Below are positions 10,648-21,472 of a stretch of 64,000 nucleotides of DNA, piece after piece. Position 1 is the stretch's first letter. Each line of letters starts with the position of its first letter. A model generated the notes under the pieces. That model made no database searches. It saw nothing but the letters and a program-made list of their open reading frames with translations, and had not been told where the DNA came from. The position numbers and the translations under genes are program-made. The stretch is from Mycolicibacterium helvum (lineage in GTDB: Bacteria > Actinomycetota > Actinomycetes > Mycobacteriales > Mycobacteriaceae), in assembly GCF_010731895.1 (NCBI RefSeq), contig NZ_AP022596.1, positions 6,076,001 to 6,140,000 on the forward strand, given 5' to 3'.

Positions 10648-11553
10648 CTAGCCAGGCAGATCCCGGGTCGTGAACGGATGGCCTCCGAAGGCTTCCATCG
10701 CGGCATACGTCGGCTCGAATGATCCGATGCCGGTGTTGTCGTTAGCGCTCTTGAACGTTCCGACGATCGTGATCGTTCCGTTCGGGTTGTACGTGTAGGC
10801 CGCGGCGCCCGAATCACCATGGTCGCCGGGATATCCGTCACTTCGATCGGCGCGCACGGACACCACACACGTACTCGACCCGTTGTTCGGTGTGCAATGT
10901 GAGGTCGCGCCGACCACGATCACCTGACCGCAGACTTCGTGCATAGTCGCCGTGACCTCGTTCTGCCCACTGTGGCAAACACGTTGCCCCACCTTGATTT
11001 CGCCGGCGTCAGCGTAATCGGTCGCGATCAGGCGGGTGCCGTCCGACAGCTGCACCACCGGTGCCAACCTGTCGTCAACAGGGCCGATGACGGCGACATC
11101 GGCGTTGCCGGTCGTTTTCAGCACCGGAACCTGTGGGTTGGGGGGCATCGGGAAGTTGTCCGTCGCTTTGACGTCCACGTGGTCGCTTTCCACCGCATCC
11201 GGGGTGCTGGTGTCGCGGACCAGATGGTCGACGGTCAGGTGGCCCATGACCGAACCCGAATCGTCGGCCCACCCGTAGCCGATGGTGCCCAGTCCACCGG
11301 CTCCCTCGGCAGCGAATCCGCCGCTGACATAAGCCGACTCGTCGATAGCCGGCACTGGCGCGTCAGCCGGGTCCGGGGTAGCGTCGGGCTCCTCGGCCGG
11401 CGAATCCTCAGCCGGCGCCTCAGCCTCAGCGACCGAGACGGTGGCTGAAGCCTGCGACTCAGCGGCCGGCCCATCGGATTCACTGGCACAGCCGACCAAC
11501 GCGACGGCGGCCACCGTCAGCACCGCAAGCACCTGCCAGCGTCTACCCGTCAT
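10648..11553 (-). CDS. Trypsin-like serine protease lipoprotein
   Basis: 301 residues. It has a signal peptide ending in the lipobox LVGCAS, then an acidic Ala/Glu/Pro linker to about residue 85, then a chymotrypsin-like domain. The GDHGDSGAA segment holds the nucleophilic Ser and NADVAVI fits the Asp. The His is less clear, because the usual TAGHC is replaced by a region with VMGHL and TVDHL. Two cysteine pairs could stabilise the fold. The ATG at 11553 has GAGG six bases upstream. Activity is therefore likely but not certain. It lies 85 bases downstream of prcA in the same direction. Confidence 0.75.
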   Translation of the reverse strand: MTGRRWQVLAVLTVAAVALVGCASESDGPAAESQASATVSVAEAEAPAEDSPAEEPDATPDPADAPVPAIDESAYVSGGFAAEGAGGLGTIGYGWADDSGSVMGHLTVDHLVRDTSTPDAVESDHVDVKATDNFPMPPNPQVPVLKTTGNADVAVIGPVDDRLAPVVQLSDGTRLIATDYADAGEIKVGQRVCHSGQNEVTATMHEVCGQVIVVGATSHCTPNNGSSTCVVSVRADRSDGYPGDHGDSGAAAYTYNPNGTITIVGTFKSANDNTGIGSFEPTYAAMEAFGGHPFTTRDLPG

Positions 11554-11638
11554 CTCAGACCTCATCCTCGACGAAGAACCGTGCCGCAACCTGCACGATG
11601 AGCGAGCCCTGTGCCGCCGGCCCCGATGACCAGTCGAG

Positions 11639-12418
11639 TCAGGAGTCGTCTCCTGCCGCGGGCTCATCGACTCGGGCGATGTCCGCTTTGGGCAGAAGCG
11701 CTTCCAGCGCCGACCCGGTGATCCGCCGGAACGCCCGCCGCGGCCGGCTGGCGTCCAGGATGGCGACCTCGAGCGTGGCGGGGCCGAGCACGCGCGGTTC
11801 GGCCGGCGGTGTACCGCTGCTCCCGCTGCCGCCGGTGCCGTTGATACCTGCCCGCAACGCCTCGACGGCGATCCGGACCGCATCGCCGAGTGCGGCATTC
11901 TCGGAGTAGGTCTCCTTGAGCGCGGTGATGATCGGTTCGGTGGTACCGCCCATCACCACGAAATGGGGTTCGTCGGCGATCGAGCCGTCATAGGTGATGC
12001 GGTACAGCTCAGGGGCTTTCGTCTCGCCGTAATGGGCCACTTCGGCCACACACAGCTCAACCTCGTACGGCTTGGCCTGCTCGGTAAAGATCGTCCCGAG
12101 CGTCTGCGCGTAGACGTTGGCGAGCTGACGACCCGTCACGTCGCGACGGTCGTAGGCGTAGCCGCGGGTATCGGCGAACTGAATACCGCCCCGGCGCAAG
12201 TTGTCGAACTCGTTGAACCGCCCGACCGCAGCGAAGCCAACCCGGTCGTAGAGCTCACTGATCTTCTGCAGCGACCGCGACGGGTTCTCCCCGACGAACA
12301 CCACGCCGGAATCATAGGCGAGCACGACCACACTGCGGCCTCGCGCAATCCCCTTGCGCGCGAGCTCGGAACGCTCACGCATCGCCTGCTCAGGCGAGAT
12401 GAAATATGGAAAGCTCAC
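11639..12418 (-). CDS. prcA: PrcA, proteasome 20S core alpha subunit
   Basis: 259 residues from GTG 12418, the base directly after the prcB TAA. The N-terminal [19 protein letters not shown] helix forms the gate of the 20S barrel, and the remaining sequence matches the mycobacterial alpha subunit closely. It forms seven-membered outer rings that admit unfolded, pupylated proteins delivered by Mpa. The C-terminal Asp-rich tail is variable. It is the last gene of the pup-prcB-prcA unit. Confidence 0.97.
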   Translation of the reverse strand: MSFPYFISPEQAMRERSELARKGIARGRSVVVLAYDSGVVFVGENPSRSLQKISELYDRVGFAAVGRFNEFDNLRRGGIQFADTRGYAYDRRDVTGRQLANVYAQTLGTIFTEQAKPYEVELCVAEVAHYGETKAPELYRITYDGSIADEPHFVVMGGTTEPIITALKETYSENAALGDAVRIAVEALRAGINGTGGSGSSGTPPAEPRVLGPATLEVAILDASRPRRAFRRITGSALEALLPKADIARVDEPAAGDDS

Positions 12419-13297
12419 TTAGTCCACCCGCGGTGCTTCGTTGCTGGGGCCGCCGCCGGGCCCGAATGAGTTGGTCCTGGAACGCTTTTCGATCACCTCA
12501 CGAGCCAGCGCCGATATCCGCTGCTCAGGCACATCGGCCGCACCTTCGGCCTCGATGGTGACAGCAGTCGGGAAGATGCCGCGCACCAGATCGGGGCCAC
12601 CAGTCGCAGAGTCGTCATCGGCGGCGTCATAGAGAGCTTCCACCGCGGCCCGTAGCGCCGAATCAGCGTCGGTAACAGCGGAATACAGTTTCTTGATCGA
12701 TGACTTGGCGAAGATCGAACCGGAACCGACCGACTGGTAGCCCTCTTCTTCGATGTTCCAGCCGCCGGCGGCGTCGAACGACACGATCCGTCCCGCCGTA
12801 TCCGGATTCGAATCGTCGAGGTCATAACCCACCAGCAGCGGCAGTGCGACGAATCCCTGGAGCGCCGCACCGAGATTGCCGCGCACCATGGTCGAGAGCC
12901 GGTTCACCTTGCCGGGGAACGTCAGCGGGACGCCCTCGACCTTCTCGTAGTGCTCCAACTCGACCGCATACAGCCGGGCGAACTCGACGGCGATGGCCGC
13001 GGTGCCGGCAATGCCGGTGGCCGTGTAGTCGTCGGTGATGTACACCTTCTGCACATCGCGCCCGGCGATCATGTTGCCCTGCGTCGAACGGCGATCGCCG
13101 GCGATCAGGACCCCGCCCGGATATTTCAGCGCGACGATCGTGGTGCCATGCGGCAGCGCGTCACCCGGCAGCAAACCGGTGGCGCCGGTGCTGGTCGGCA
13201 GCAGCTGCGGAGCTTCCCGCCGCAGGAAATCGGAAAAAGAAGACAGATCCGTCAAGGGTGAACTAGTGGTCAGGCGATCGGAGAAAGGCCAGGTCAC
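12419..13297 (-). CDS. prcB: PrcB, proteasome 20S core beta subunit (catalytic)
   Basis: 292 residues with a 51-residue propeptide; the sequence PHG/TTIVAL places the catalytic N-terminal Thr at residue 52 after self-cleavage. Lys in VALKYPGG and Asp in AGDRRSTQG complete the usual active-site set. Start GTG 13297 overlaps the pup stop as GTGA. The C-terminal tail is Gly/Pro-rich. Confidence 0.97.
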   Translation of the reverse strand: MTWPFSDRLTTSSPLTDLSSFSDFLRREAPQLLPTSTGATGLLPGDALPHGTTIVALKYPGGVLIAGDRRSTQGNMIAGRDVQKVYITDDYTATGIAGTAAIAVEFARLYAVELEHYEKVEGVPLTFPGKVNRLSTMVRGNLGAALQGFVALPLLVGYDLDDSNPDTAGRIVSFDAAGGWNIEEEGYQSVGSGSIFAKSSIKKLYSAVTDADSALRAAVEALYDAADDDSATGGPDLVRGIFPTAVTIEAEGAADVPEQRISALAREVIEKRSRTNSFGPGGGPSNEAPRVD

Positions 13298-13488
13298 TGT
13301 CCGCCCTTTTGGACATATGCGCGCACGAAGTCCTCAGCGTTCTCCTCGAGGACGTCATCGATCTCGTCCAGCAGGTCGTCGGTCTCCTCGGCGAGCTTGT
13401 CGCGACGCTCCTGGCCGCCGGCGGCGTTGCCAGAGAGGTCGTCGTCCTCACCGCCACCACCACCACGCTTGGTCTGCTCTTGAGCCAT
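13294..13488 (-). CDS. pup: Pup, prokaryotic ubiquitin-like protein
   Basis: 64 residues, acidic and mostly disordered, ending in Gly-Gly-Gln. The C-terminal Gln must be deamidated to Glu by Dop before PafA can attach Pup to lysines. The central [20 protein letters not shown] is the coiled-coil segment bound by Mpa. The ATG has AGGAGG 6 bases upstream, a strong site that fits the abundance expected of Pup. Confidence 0.97.
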   Translation of the reverse strand: MAQEQTKRGGGGGEDDDLSGNAAGGQERRDKLAEETDDLLDEIDDVLEENAEDFVRAYVQKGGQ

Positions 13489-13592
13489 CGCTGCCTCCTG
13501 CTCATTATCGGCGACTGTGTCGTGCCATTCGGCCGGGCCGCCGGTTCCTTCACACTACCGGTCGAGACCGGTATTGCTCCCTCTAACGAATG

Positions 13593-15101
13593 TCAGGTCG
13601 TGAGTTGTTCCACGAGTTGCACTGCGCTGTCGACCGAATCGAGCAAGGCGCCGACGTGGGCTTTGCTACCCCGCAGTGGCTCGAGGGTAGGAATCCGCAC
13701 CAGCGAATCGCCGCCCAGGTCGAAGATCACCGAGTCCCAGCTCGCCGCCGCGATATCCGCACCGAACCGGCGCAGGCACTCGCCGCGGAAGTACGCCCTG
13801 GTGTCCGTCGGCGGGTTGTCGATGGCGTCGATCACCTGCTGCTCGGTCACGAGGCGCTTCATCGATCCACGCGCCACGAGCCGGTTGTAAAGGCCCTTGT
13901 CGAGCCGAACGTCGGAGTACTGCAGGTCGACCAGATGCAGTCGCGGTGCCGACCAGCCGAGGTTTTCCCGCTGCCGGAAGCCCTCCAGAAGGCGCAGCTT
14001 GGCCGGCCAGTCCAGCAGCTCCGCACACTCCATCGGATCACGCTCCAGCAGGTCCAGCACATGCGCCCAGGTTTCGACGACGAGGGAGGCGGCCGGATCG
14101 GGATCCCGGGCGTCCACCAGCTTGGCCACCCGGTCCAGGTAGATGCGCTGCATGGCCAGCGCGGTCAGCTCGCGGCCGTCGGCCAGCGCCACCGTGGCCC
14201 GCAGCGACGGGTCCCGGCTGATCACATGAACCGCATGCACCGGCCGGGCCAGCGCCAGATCCGAGAGATCCAGGCCGAATTGGGGGCCTTCCTCGATCAG
14301 ATCGAGTACCAGCGACGCGGTGCCCACCTTCAGATACGTCGACGTCTCGGCGAGGTTGGCATCGCCGATGATGACGTGTAGCCGCCGGTACTTGTCGGCG
14401 TCGGCATGGGGTTCGTCGCGGGTGTTGATGATGCCGCGCTTGAGGGTGGTCTCCAGGCCGACCTCGACCTCGATGTAGTCGGCACGCTGGGACAGCTGGA
14501 AACCGGGCTCGTCACCGGAAGGTCCGATACCCACCCGGCCCGAACCCGTGACGACCTGGCGGGATACCAGGAACGGCGTGAAGCCCGCGATGATCGCTGA
14601 GAATGGCGTCTGGCGGCTCATCAGGTAGTTCTCGTGCGTGCCGTAGGAGGCACCCTTGCCGTCGACGTTGTTTTTGTACAGCTGCAGCTTGGCCGCACCG
14701 GGCACGCTGGCGACGTGCCGGGCCGCGGCCTCCATCACCCGCTCGCCGGCCTTGTCCCAGATCACCGCGTCCATCGGATCGGTGACCTCGGGGGCCGAAT
14801 ACTCCGGGTGCGCGTGGTCCACATAGAGCCGAGCGCCGTTGGTCAGGATCATGTTGGCGGCGCCAACCTCGTCGGCGTCGACCACCGGCGGCGGTCCCGA
14901 GGCCCTGCTGAGGTCGAATCCCCTGGCGTCGCGCAGCGGCGACTCCACCTCGTAGTCCCAGCGGGTGCGCTTGGCTCGCTGAATACCTGCGGCCGCGGCG
15001 TATGCCAGCACCGCCTGTGTCGAGGTCAGGATCGGATTGGCGGTCGGATCGGACGGCGAAGAGATGCCGTATTCGACCTCGGTCCCAATGATCCGTTGCA
15101 T
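13593..15101 (-). CDS. dop: Dop, deamidase/depupylase of Pup
   Basis: 502 residues, homologous to PafA and longer by the insert that follows the first strand. N-terminal [13 protein letters not shown] and [17 protein letters not shown] mark the ligase-like fold. It converts the C-terminal Gln of Pup to Glu and also removes Pup from proteins. The gene is 104 bases upstream of pup. TAGGCT stands 7 nt before the ATG, so the mRNA is probably leaderless. Confidence 0.97.
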   Translation of the reverse strand: MQRIIGTEVEYGISSPSDPTANPILTSTQAVLAYAAAAGIQRAKRTRWDYEVESPLRDARGFDLSRASGPPPVVDADEVGAANMILTNGARLYVDHAHPEYSAPEVTDPMDAVIWDKAGERVMEAAARHVASVPGAAKLQLYKNNVDGKGASYGTHENYLMSRQTPFSAIIAGFTPFLVSRQVVTGSGRVGIGPSGDEPGFQLSQRADYIEVEVGLETTLKRGIINTRDEPHADADKYRRLHVIIGDANLAETSTYLKVGTASLVLDLIEEGPQFGLDLSDLALARPVHAVHVISRDPSLRATVALADGRELTALAMQRIYLDRVAKLVDARDPDPAASLVVETWAHVLDLLERDPMECAELLDWPAKLRLLEGFRQRENLGWSAPRLHLVDLQYSDVRLDKGLYNRLVARGSMKRLVTEQQVIDAIDNPPTDTRAYFRGECLRRFGADIAAASWDSVIFDLGGDSLVRIPTLEPLRGSKAHVGALLDSVDSAVQLVEQLTT

Positions 15102-15108
15102 GGCCGCC

Positions 15109-15114
15109 AGCCTA
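15109..15114 (-). promoter_or_regulatory. Candidate leaderless -10 element of dop
   Basis: TAGGCT, then 7 nt, then the ATG of dop; the same hexamer and spacing as before pafA. Confidence 0.5.
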
Positions 15115-15216
15115 CGGGGCCTGCGGTAAGCGGTGTCGCGCGCCTCGCGCGTGGACAGGCTGACTTCCCGCTAGGGTGACCTCACCCAGACGCCTCCACA
15201 TCGGAGCCACGCAACG

Positions 15217-16359
15217 ATGACATCACCCGACCGCCATGCCGAAGAGCGGTGGTTTCTGGTTCGAGGGCTTCCGGCCGTGGTGCGCCGCGGCGCCCTGATA
15301 CGGCGGGTGTGGGGTCGCTCGGCTCCTGCGCTGGCCGGCCTGGCGGTGGTGGCCGCGAACTCCATTCTGGTGGTGGCCTTGTCGGGCAAGCACACCATCG
15401 ACATCGACGGCCATCCGACGGTGACCGAAGGATTCCTGCTTGCCCTCGTGGTGCTGGTGCTGCCGGTGGCCGGGCTGGCCGGCTGGCTGGTGTCGCGGAT
15501 CGCCACGCCCCTGAAGCGTGTTGTCGCCGCCAACGTATGCCTGGTGGTCATCGTCCTGGGCTGCATTTTCGGCGGTCCCAGCCCGCGGGAGTTCGTGAAT
15601 CTGGTCATGTCGGCGATCGCCATCGGCATCATCCTGGCGGCCACGGCCTCGGGTATCGGCTCGATTCTGGGCTGGGCGGCGCGTGACACGATGTCGAACC
15701 TCGCGCTGGCCAGCGGCATGTTCGTCCGGGCACTGCCGGTCGTGCTGCTCACCTTCCTGGTGTTCTTCAACACCTATGTCTGGTTGATGGCCGCGCTCGT
15801 GAGCCGTGGGCGGCTGTGGCTGGCCATCGGCTTCCTGTTCTTGATCGCCTCGGCCTTCTTGATCTCGAGCACTCTGGAACGGGTCCGCCCGATCCTCGAG
15901 TCGCCCGAACCCGCGCTCGAAGACCAGGATCGCCTGGCCGGCACACCGTTCGAGGGCATCGCCGACGAGCCCGGTGCCGATCCGTTGTCCCGGCCCGAAC
16001 GCGCCAACGTGGTGTTCGTCGTCGCCGCCTCGCAAGTGGGTCAGGTGCTGACCGTCGCGCTGGCCACCGGCGCGATCTTCCTGGTGCTCGGTCTGATCGT
16101 GCTCAGCCCACCACTGCTGGACTCCTGGACACGAGGTGCGGGCAGCAATGACGGCCATATCCTCGGCATGACACTGCCCATCCCCGACCCGCTGATCCAA
16201 ACGACCATGATGCTGACGGCGATCACCTTCATGTATTTGGCGGCAAAGGCGGTGACCGACAAGGAATACCGCTCCCAATTCCTCGACCCATTGCTGGACG
16301 ATTTGCGTCTCACATTGGTGGCGCGGGATCGGTACCGCTCGTCACGCATGGGCAGATGA
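15217..16359 (+). CDS. Multispanning membrane protein, Rv2113-like
   Basis: 380 residues with about eight hydrophobic spans: a cluster of five or six in the first 210 residues, a soluble stretch near 215-270, then two or three more. The C-terminal region ends in a basic cytoplasmic tail. No catalytic motif is visible and the function is unknown. It corresponds in place and type to Rv2113. The start ATG follows a GGAG 10 bases upstream. The neighbours (dop, mpa) suggest nothing beyond conserved synteny. Confidence 0.85.
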   Translation: MTSPDRHAEERWFLVRGLPAVVRRGALIRRVWGRSAPALAGLAVVAANSILVVALSGKHTIDIDGHPTVTEGFLLALVVLVLPVAGLAGWLVSRIATPLKRVVAANVCLVVIVLGCIFGGPSPREFVNLVMSAIAIGIILAATASGIGSILGWAARDTMSNLALASGMFVRALPVVLLTFLVFFNTYVWLMAALVSRGRLWLAIGFLFLIASAFLISSTLERVRPILESPEPALEDQDRLAGTPFEGIADEPGADPLSRPERANVVFVVAASQVGQVLTVALATGAIFLVLGLIVLSPPLLDSWTRGAGSNDGHILGMTLPIPDPLIQTTMMLTAITFMYLAAKAVTDKEYRSQFLDPLLDDLRLTLVARDRYRSSRMGR

Positions 16360-16403
16360 TGACCGCCGCGACGCGTATCACGAGATGAAGATGGAGACAC
16401 ACG

Positions 16404-17015
16404 ATGACAGAGCGCAATGATGTGTTCGATCGGCGTTACGGCGAGGTGCTGCTGGTGACCGCTAGCGAGGGCGGGCCGGAAGCTACTGTCTACAACAGCT
16501 TTCCGCTCAACGACTGCCCGGCCGAATTGTGGGACAAGCTCGACGCCGAGGCGATCGCCAAGGAACACGACGCGATCGCGGCACTGTTGAACGGCCCACG
16601 GCACTGGCTGATGAGCAGCATCGAGAAGGACGCCCAGGGCCAGCCGGATACCAAGACATTCGGCGGTATCGAGATGATGCGGCAGGCCACGGTCAAGCTG
16701 TCGTCGATGAGTCCCGCTCCGTACAGCGTCAATCAGGTCGATCGCAAGGCGGTGTTCAACTTCGACGCTGGGCGGCCGGTCTTCGAACTCGTCGACCCGC
16801 AGGGGCGGCGCTGGGTCATGCAGACCTATAGCCAGGGCGTGGACGCCAGCCTGAGCCTGGCCGGTCTGCCGGACTTGGCTGGACGCCTGACCCTGCCAGA
16901 CGGCTGGCGGTATGAAACCCGCACGCTGAAAGAGCGGTTGAGGGTGGACACCACGACCCGCGATGCGCACGTCACCCAGGACAACTTCGCGAACAGCTAT
17001 TCGCTGGAATTTTGA
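16404..17015 (+). CDS. Conserved hypothetical protein, Rv2114-like
   Basis: 203-residue soluble protein without signal peptide or membrane segment, well conserved in place next to the Rv2113-like gene. GGAG 7 bases before the ATG sets the start. I recognise no domain. It carries a mix of beta-rich segments such as AVFNFDAGRPVFELVDP and a C-terminal basic stretch. It may be cotranscribed with the upstream membrane protein (44-base gap). Confidence 0.8.
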   Translation: MTERNDVFDRRYGEVLLVTASEGGPEATVYNSFPLNDCPAELWDKLDAEAIAKEHDAIAALLNGPRHWLMSSIEKDAQGQPDTKTFGGIEMMRQATVKLSSMSPAPYSVNQVDRKAVFNFDAGRPVFELVDPQGRRWVMQTYSQGVDASLSLAGLPDLAGRLTLPDGWRYETRTLKERLRVDTTTRDAHVTQDNFANSYSLEF

Positions 17016-17150
17016 ATTCATAAAGTGCCCTGTAACGAACTTACGTGGACGACGATATCGCTCCCGTAAGGCGTTTCTTCCCCTATGCTGCGGCCATATT
17101 GCGCGGCAACAAATCGGATGAAGCGCGCAACTCGGGGTAAAGGAAACAAC

Positions 17151-17441
17151 ATGAAGAAATTTGTGATCACCGGCATCGCCGCGCTGGGACTTGGCGTCGC
17201 ACTCGCGGCTCCGGCCTACGCGGACCAGGACAGCTTCATCAAGGTACTCGCCAATGACGGCTGGACTGGACCGGTCGCCACCGCGGTGGCCGTTGGCCAG
17301 CACATTTGCAGCGATATCGCCGCCGGCGTGCCACAGGCGACCACGCTGCAGACGATCTCGGACAACACCTCTGATGGTGTGGAGCCGAAGGACGCCGCGT
17401 TCTTCTACAGCGCCGCAGCCACGAATCTCTGCGGACACTGA
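17151..17441 (+). CDS. Small secreted DUF732 protein
   Basis: 96 residues: a Sec signal peptide (residues 1-23, ending PAYA), then a mature domain of about 70 residues with two cysteines, one in HICSDI and one in TNLCGH, typical of mycobacterial DUF732 proteins and likely disulfide-linked. AAAGGA precedes the ATG by 6 bases. A TATGCT at 17084-17089 may be its -10. The function of the family is not known. It converges on mpa. Confidence 0.87.
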   Translation: MKKFVITGIAALGLGVALAAPAYADQDSFIKVLANDGWTGPVATAVAVGQHICSDIAAGVPQATTLQTISDNTSDGVEPKDAAFFYSAAATNLCGH

Positions 17442-17468
17442 CCTCGAGGCGACCTGGGCCGGTACGCC

Positions 17469-19280
17469 CTAGAGGTACTGGCCCAGGTTGCTCTCGGTGT
17501 CGATGGCTCGGCTCGCACTGCTGCTCTTGCCGGTGACCAGCGTGCGGATGTAAACGATCCGCTCGCCCTTCTTGCCCGAGATCCGGGCCCAGTCATCCGG
17601 ATTCGTGGTGTTGGGCAGGTCCTCGTTCTCGGCGAACTCGTCAACGATCGAGTCGAGTAGGTGCTGGATCCGCAGACCTCTCTGCCCGGTCTCCAGGACC
17701 GATTTGATCGCGTATTTCTTGGCTCGGTCGACGACGTTTTGAATCATCGCTCCCGAATTGAAGTCCTTGAAGTACATGACTTCCTTGTCACCATTGGCGT
17801 AGGTGACTTCCAGGAACCGGTTGTCGTCGATCTCGGCGTACATCCGGTCGACGACCTTCTCAATCATCGCCCTGATGCATTGCCCTCGATCGCCACCGAA
17901 TTCGGCCAGATCATCGGCGTTCACCGGCAATTCTTCGGTGAGGTACTTGCTGAAGATGTCCAGTGCCGCTTCGGCATCGGGCCGCTCGATCTTGATCTTG
18001 ACGTCCAGGCGGCCGGGCCGCAGGATCGCCGGGTCGATCATGTCCTCGCGGTTGGAGGCGCCGATCACGATGACGTTCTCCAGCCCCTCCACACCGTCGA
18101 TCTCGGAGAGCAACTGGGGAACGACCGTCGTCTCCACGTCGGAGCTCACGCCGGTGCCGCGGGTACGGAAGATGGAGTCCATCTCGTCGAAGAACACGAT
18201 CACCGGTGTTCCCTCAGAAGCCTTTTCGCGGGCCCGCTGGAAGATCAGCCGAATGTGGCGTTCGGTCTCGCCGACGAACTTGTTCAGCAGCTCCGGGCCT
18301 TTGATGTTGAGGAAGTACGACTTCGCCTCGCGCGCGTCCTCGCCACGCACCTCGGCCATCTTCTTGGCCAGTGAATTCGCAACCGCCTTGGCGATCAACG
18401 TCTTACCGCAGCCGGGAGGACCGTAGAGCAGCACACCTTTTGGTGGCCGCAGTGCGTACTCGCGGTAGAGCTCCTTGTGCAGGAACGGCAGTTCGACGGC
18501 GTCGCGGATCTGCTCGATCTGCCGGGTTAGGCCGCCGATGTCGTTGTAGGCGACATCAGGCACCTCTTCCAGCACCAGGTCCTCGACCTCGGCCTTCGGG
18601 ATGCGCTCGAACGCATACCCGGCCTTGGTGTCGACCAGCAGCGAGTCGCCCGGCCGAAGTCTGCGGGGCCGCTGGTTCAGCTCCGCCTCGGACAGGCCGG
18701 CAGCGAGTTCCGGCGGCAGATCTTCCTGGGTCACCAGCGGCTCTGCCAGCCACACAATGCGTTCCTCGTCGGCGTGCCCCACGACCAGCGCACGGTGGCC
18801 GTCGGCGAGGATTTCGCGCAGAGTGCTGATTTCGCCGACGGATTCGTAGTTGCCGGCCTCGACCACCGTGAGTGCTTCGTTGAGGCGGACCGTCTGACCT
18901 TGTTTGAGCGACTTGACGTCGATATTGGGAGAGCAGGTCAGCCGCATCTTGCGACCCGAGGTGAACACGTCGACGGTGTCATCGTCGTGGGAAGTCAACA
19001 GAACGCCGTATCCACTCGGCGGCTGCCCCAGCCGGTCAACTTCCTCCCGGAGTGCGAGCAGCTGTTGGCGGGCCTCCTTGAGAGTGTCCATCAGCTTGGC
19101 GTTGCGCGCCGCCAGAGAGTCGATGCGGGCCTCGAGCTGATGTACGTCCCGAGCGCTGCGGGCGCTACCTTGTCCTAACGCGTTCTCAAGCTGCTCACGA
19201 AGAACCGACGCCTCCCGGCGCAGCTCCTCCAGTTCGGCAGCATCCTCGCTTGACAGTTGGGGGTCCTGAGCCTCGCTCAT
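17469..19280 (-). CDS. mpa: Mpa (ARC), proteasomal AAA+ ATPase
   Basis: 603 residues. N-terminal coiled coil (about 15-75) binds Pup, two OB-like domains follow, then one AAA domain with Walker A GPPGCGKT and Walker [10 protein letters not shown]. The C-terminus ends in Gln-Tyr-Leu, the tail that docks on the 20S alpha ring. It forms hexamers that unfold pupylated proteins. GGAGAGGAG upstream of the ATG supports the start at 19280. It is separated from dop by three rightward genes, as in M. tuberculosis. Confidence 0.97.
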   Translation of the reverse strand: MSEAQDPQLSSEDAAELEELRREASVLREQLENALGQGSARSARDVHQLEARIDSLAARNAKLMDTLKEARQQLLALREEVDRLGQPPSGYGVLLTSHDDDTVDVFTSGRKMRLTCSPNIDVKSLKQGQTVRLNEALTVVEAGNYESVGEISTLREILADGHRALVVGHADEERIVWLAEPLVTQEDLPPELAAGLSEAELNQRPRRLRPGDSLLVDTKAGYAFERIPKAEVEDLVLEEVPDVAYNDIGGLTRQIEQIRDAVELPFLHKELYREYALRPPKGVLLYGPPGCGKTLIAKAVANSLAKKMAEVRGEDAREAKSYFLNIKGPELLNKFVGETERHIRLIFQRAREKASEGTPVIVFFDEMDSIFRTRGTGVSSDVETTVVPQLLSEIDGVEGLENVIVIGASNREDMIDPAILRPGRLDVKIKIERPDAEAALDIFSKYLTEELPVNADDLAEFGGDRGQCIRAMIEKVVDRMYAEIDDNRFLEVTYANGDKEVMYFKDFNSGAMIQNVVDRAKKYAIKSVLETGQRGLRIQHLLDSIVDEFAENEDLPNTTNPDDWARISGKKGERIVYIRTLVTGKSSSASRAIDTESNLGQYL

Positions 19281-19427
19281 GTTGCGCTCCTCTCCCACAC
19301 CGAGAGTTGGTGCGGCGGATACCTCAACGCTACCGGCCGAACCCCGATCATGTGCGTTCGGGGAATTTCGACACACTGGCAACACTGTTAATCTTTCTAA
19401 TGAGTCGGGCCGAACGAGAGGACAGCC

Positions 19428-19919
19428 GTGACCCTGAAACTGCTAGCCACGGGCGTTGCCGCCGCCGCGATCGTCGGCGGTGTCGCCGCCGGTGTGACAT
19501 CGGTTGCATTTAGCTCGCCGGTGGCGCCGACGGTGCAGCCCGTCGCCTTCGGCGCACCATTGCCGCAGACGCCGGCTCCCGACCTCCAAGGCCAGCTGGT
19601 CGCCACCCTCGACGGCCTTCAGGGCGGCGGATCGTTCTCCGGCAACAAGGCCTCCTACATCCAGTTCGGGCTGGGCCGATTCGAGGGCATCGCCGCCGAT
19701 CGGGCGTTCAGCAACGCCTCGGCCAAGGGCCTGTTCCCGCTGAACTTCAATGTCGCTGACATCGACGAGGAAGGCCCGACCGCGACGGCCAACGTCACCG
19801 CGACGGCACCCAACGGTCAGACCGCCACCCAGAGCATCCAGTTCATCCAGGGGCCCAGCCCCACCGGATGGCAGCTGACCAAGCAGTCGGCGCTGGCGCT
19901 GATGCAAGGCGCCGGTTAA
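19428..19919 (+). CDS. MTB12/CFP2-type secreted antigen family protein
   Basis: 163 residues from GTG 19428, preceded by GAGAGGA. It has a signal peptide followed by PVAFGAPLP, a segment shared with the secreted low-molecular-weight antigen MTB12 (CFP2), and the single alpha+beta domain of that family ending in [14 protein letters not shown]. Probably exported to the cell wall or medium. The gene is immediately followed by its lipoprotein relative lppK, so the pair looks like a tandem duplication. Confidence 0.8.
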   Translation: MTLKLLATGVAAAAIVGGVAAGVTSVAFSSPVAPTVQPVAFGAPLPQTPAPDLQGQLVATLDGLQGGGSFSGNKASYIQFGLGRFEGIAADRAFSNASAKGLFPLNFNVADIDEEGPTATANVTATAPNGQTATQSIQFIQGPSPTGWQLTKQSALALMQGAG

Positions 19920-19930
19920 GTCGCCACTGG

Positions 19931-20497
19931 ATGCACCATCCCTTGTTCGGAGTTCTGAGCGCCGCCACAATCGTGGCGGCGCTCAGCCTCTCGGGGTGTT
20001 CGGAGCACGTCGAGTCGAAGTCGACGCAGGGCCCGTTCGAGCGGTCGTCCACAGCGCTGGCTCCGCCAGAGCCCACCGCGGCGGCGCTGCCGAGCCCCGA
20101 TGCGCTGACCGACGTGCTCTACCGATTGGCCGATCCGACGGTCAAGGGCACCGACAAGCTCCAACTCGTCGAGTCGACCACGCCTGATGATGCCGCGACG
20201 ATCGACAAGTTCGCTGCCGCGCTGCGCGACGGTGGCTTCACCCCGCTCACCTTCAGCGCCACCGAGATTCGGTGGTCTGATCGCCAGCCCGGTGATGCGC
20301 TGGCGTCGATCAACGTCACCACGTCGAATCCGGCCAACCCGGGCAACTTCACCTTCCCGATGGAGTTCCGCCAGGACAAGGGCGCCTGGCAGCTGTCCAG
20401 GGAGACGGCGAACATGCTGCTGGCATTCGGCAATGCCCGAGGCGGCGCCAACACCGCCAGCCCAGCCAGTCCTGCGAGCCCGACCCCGACACCCTGA
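19931..20497 (+). CDS. lppK: LppK, lipoprotein of the MTB12-like family
   Basis: 188 residues with a lipobox LSLSGCSE near residue 21, then a linker and a domain related to the preceding gene (DALTDVLYRLADPTVKGTDK... GAWQLSRETANMLL). A Pro/Ser/Thr tail ends the protein. It matches Rv2116 (LppK) in place and length. The ATG is 11 bases after the upstream stop, so the two are probably cotranscribed. No function is established. Confidence 0.8.
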   Translation: MHHPLFGVLSAATIVAALSLSGCSEHVESKSTQGPFERSSTALAPPEPTAAALPSPDALTDVLYRLADPTVKGTDKLQLVESTTPDDAATIDKFAAALRDGGFTPLTFSATEIRWSDRQPGDALASINVTTSNPANPGNFTFPMEFRQDKGAWQLSRETANMLLAFGNARGGANTASPASPASPTPTP

Positions 20498-20534
20498 GAG
20501 TGGATCTCGGCGCGAAGGTTGTCCTGCGTGACAA

Positions 20535-21470
<936 letters not shown>

Positions 21471-21472
21471 TT

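Noticed and set aside
17040..17089. Full promoter for the DUF732 gene
   Set aside because: TATGCT is a fair -10, but no -35-like sequence at 16-19 bases upstream could be seen.
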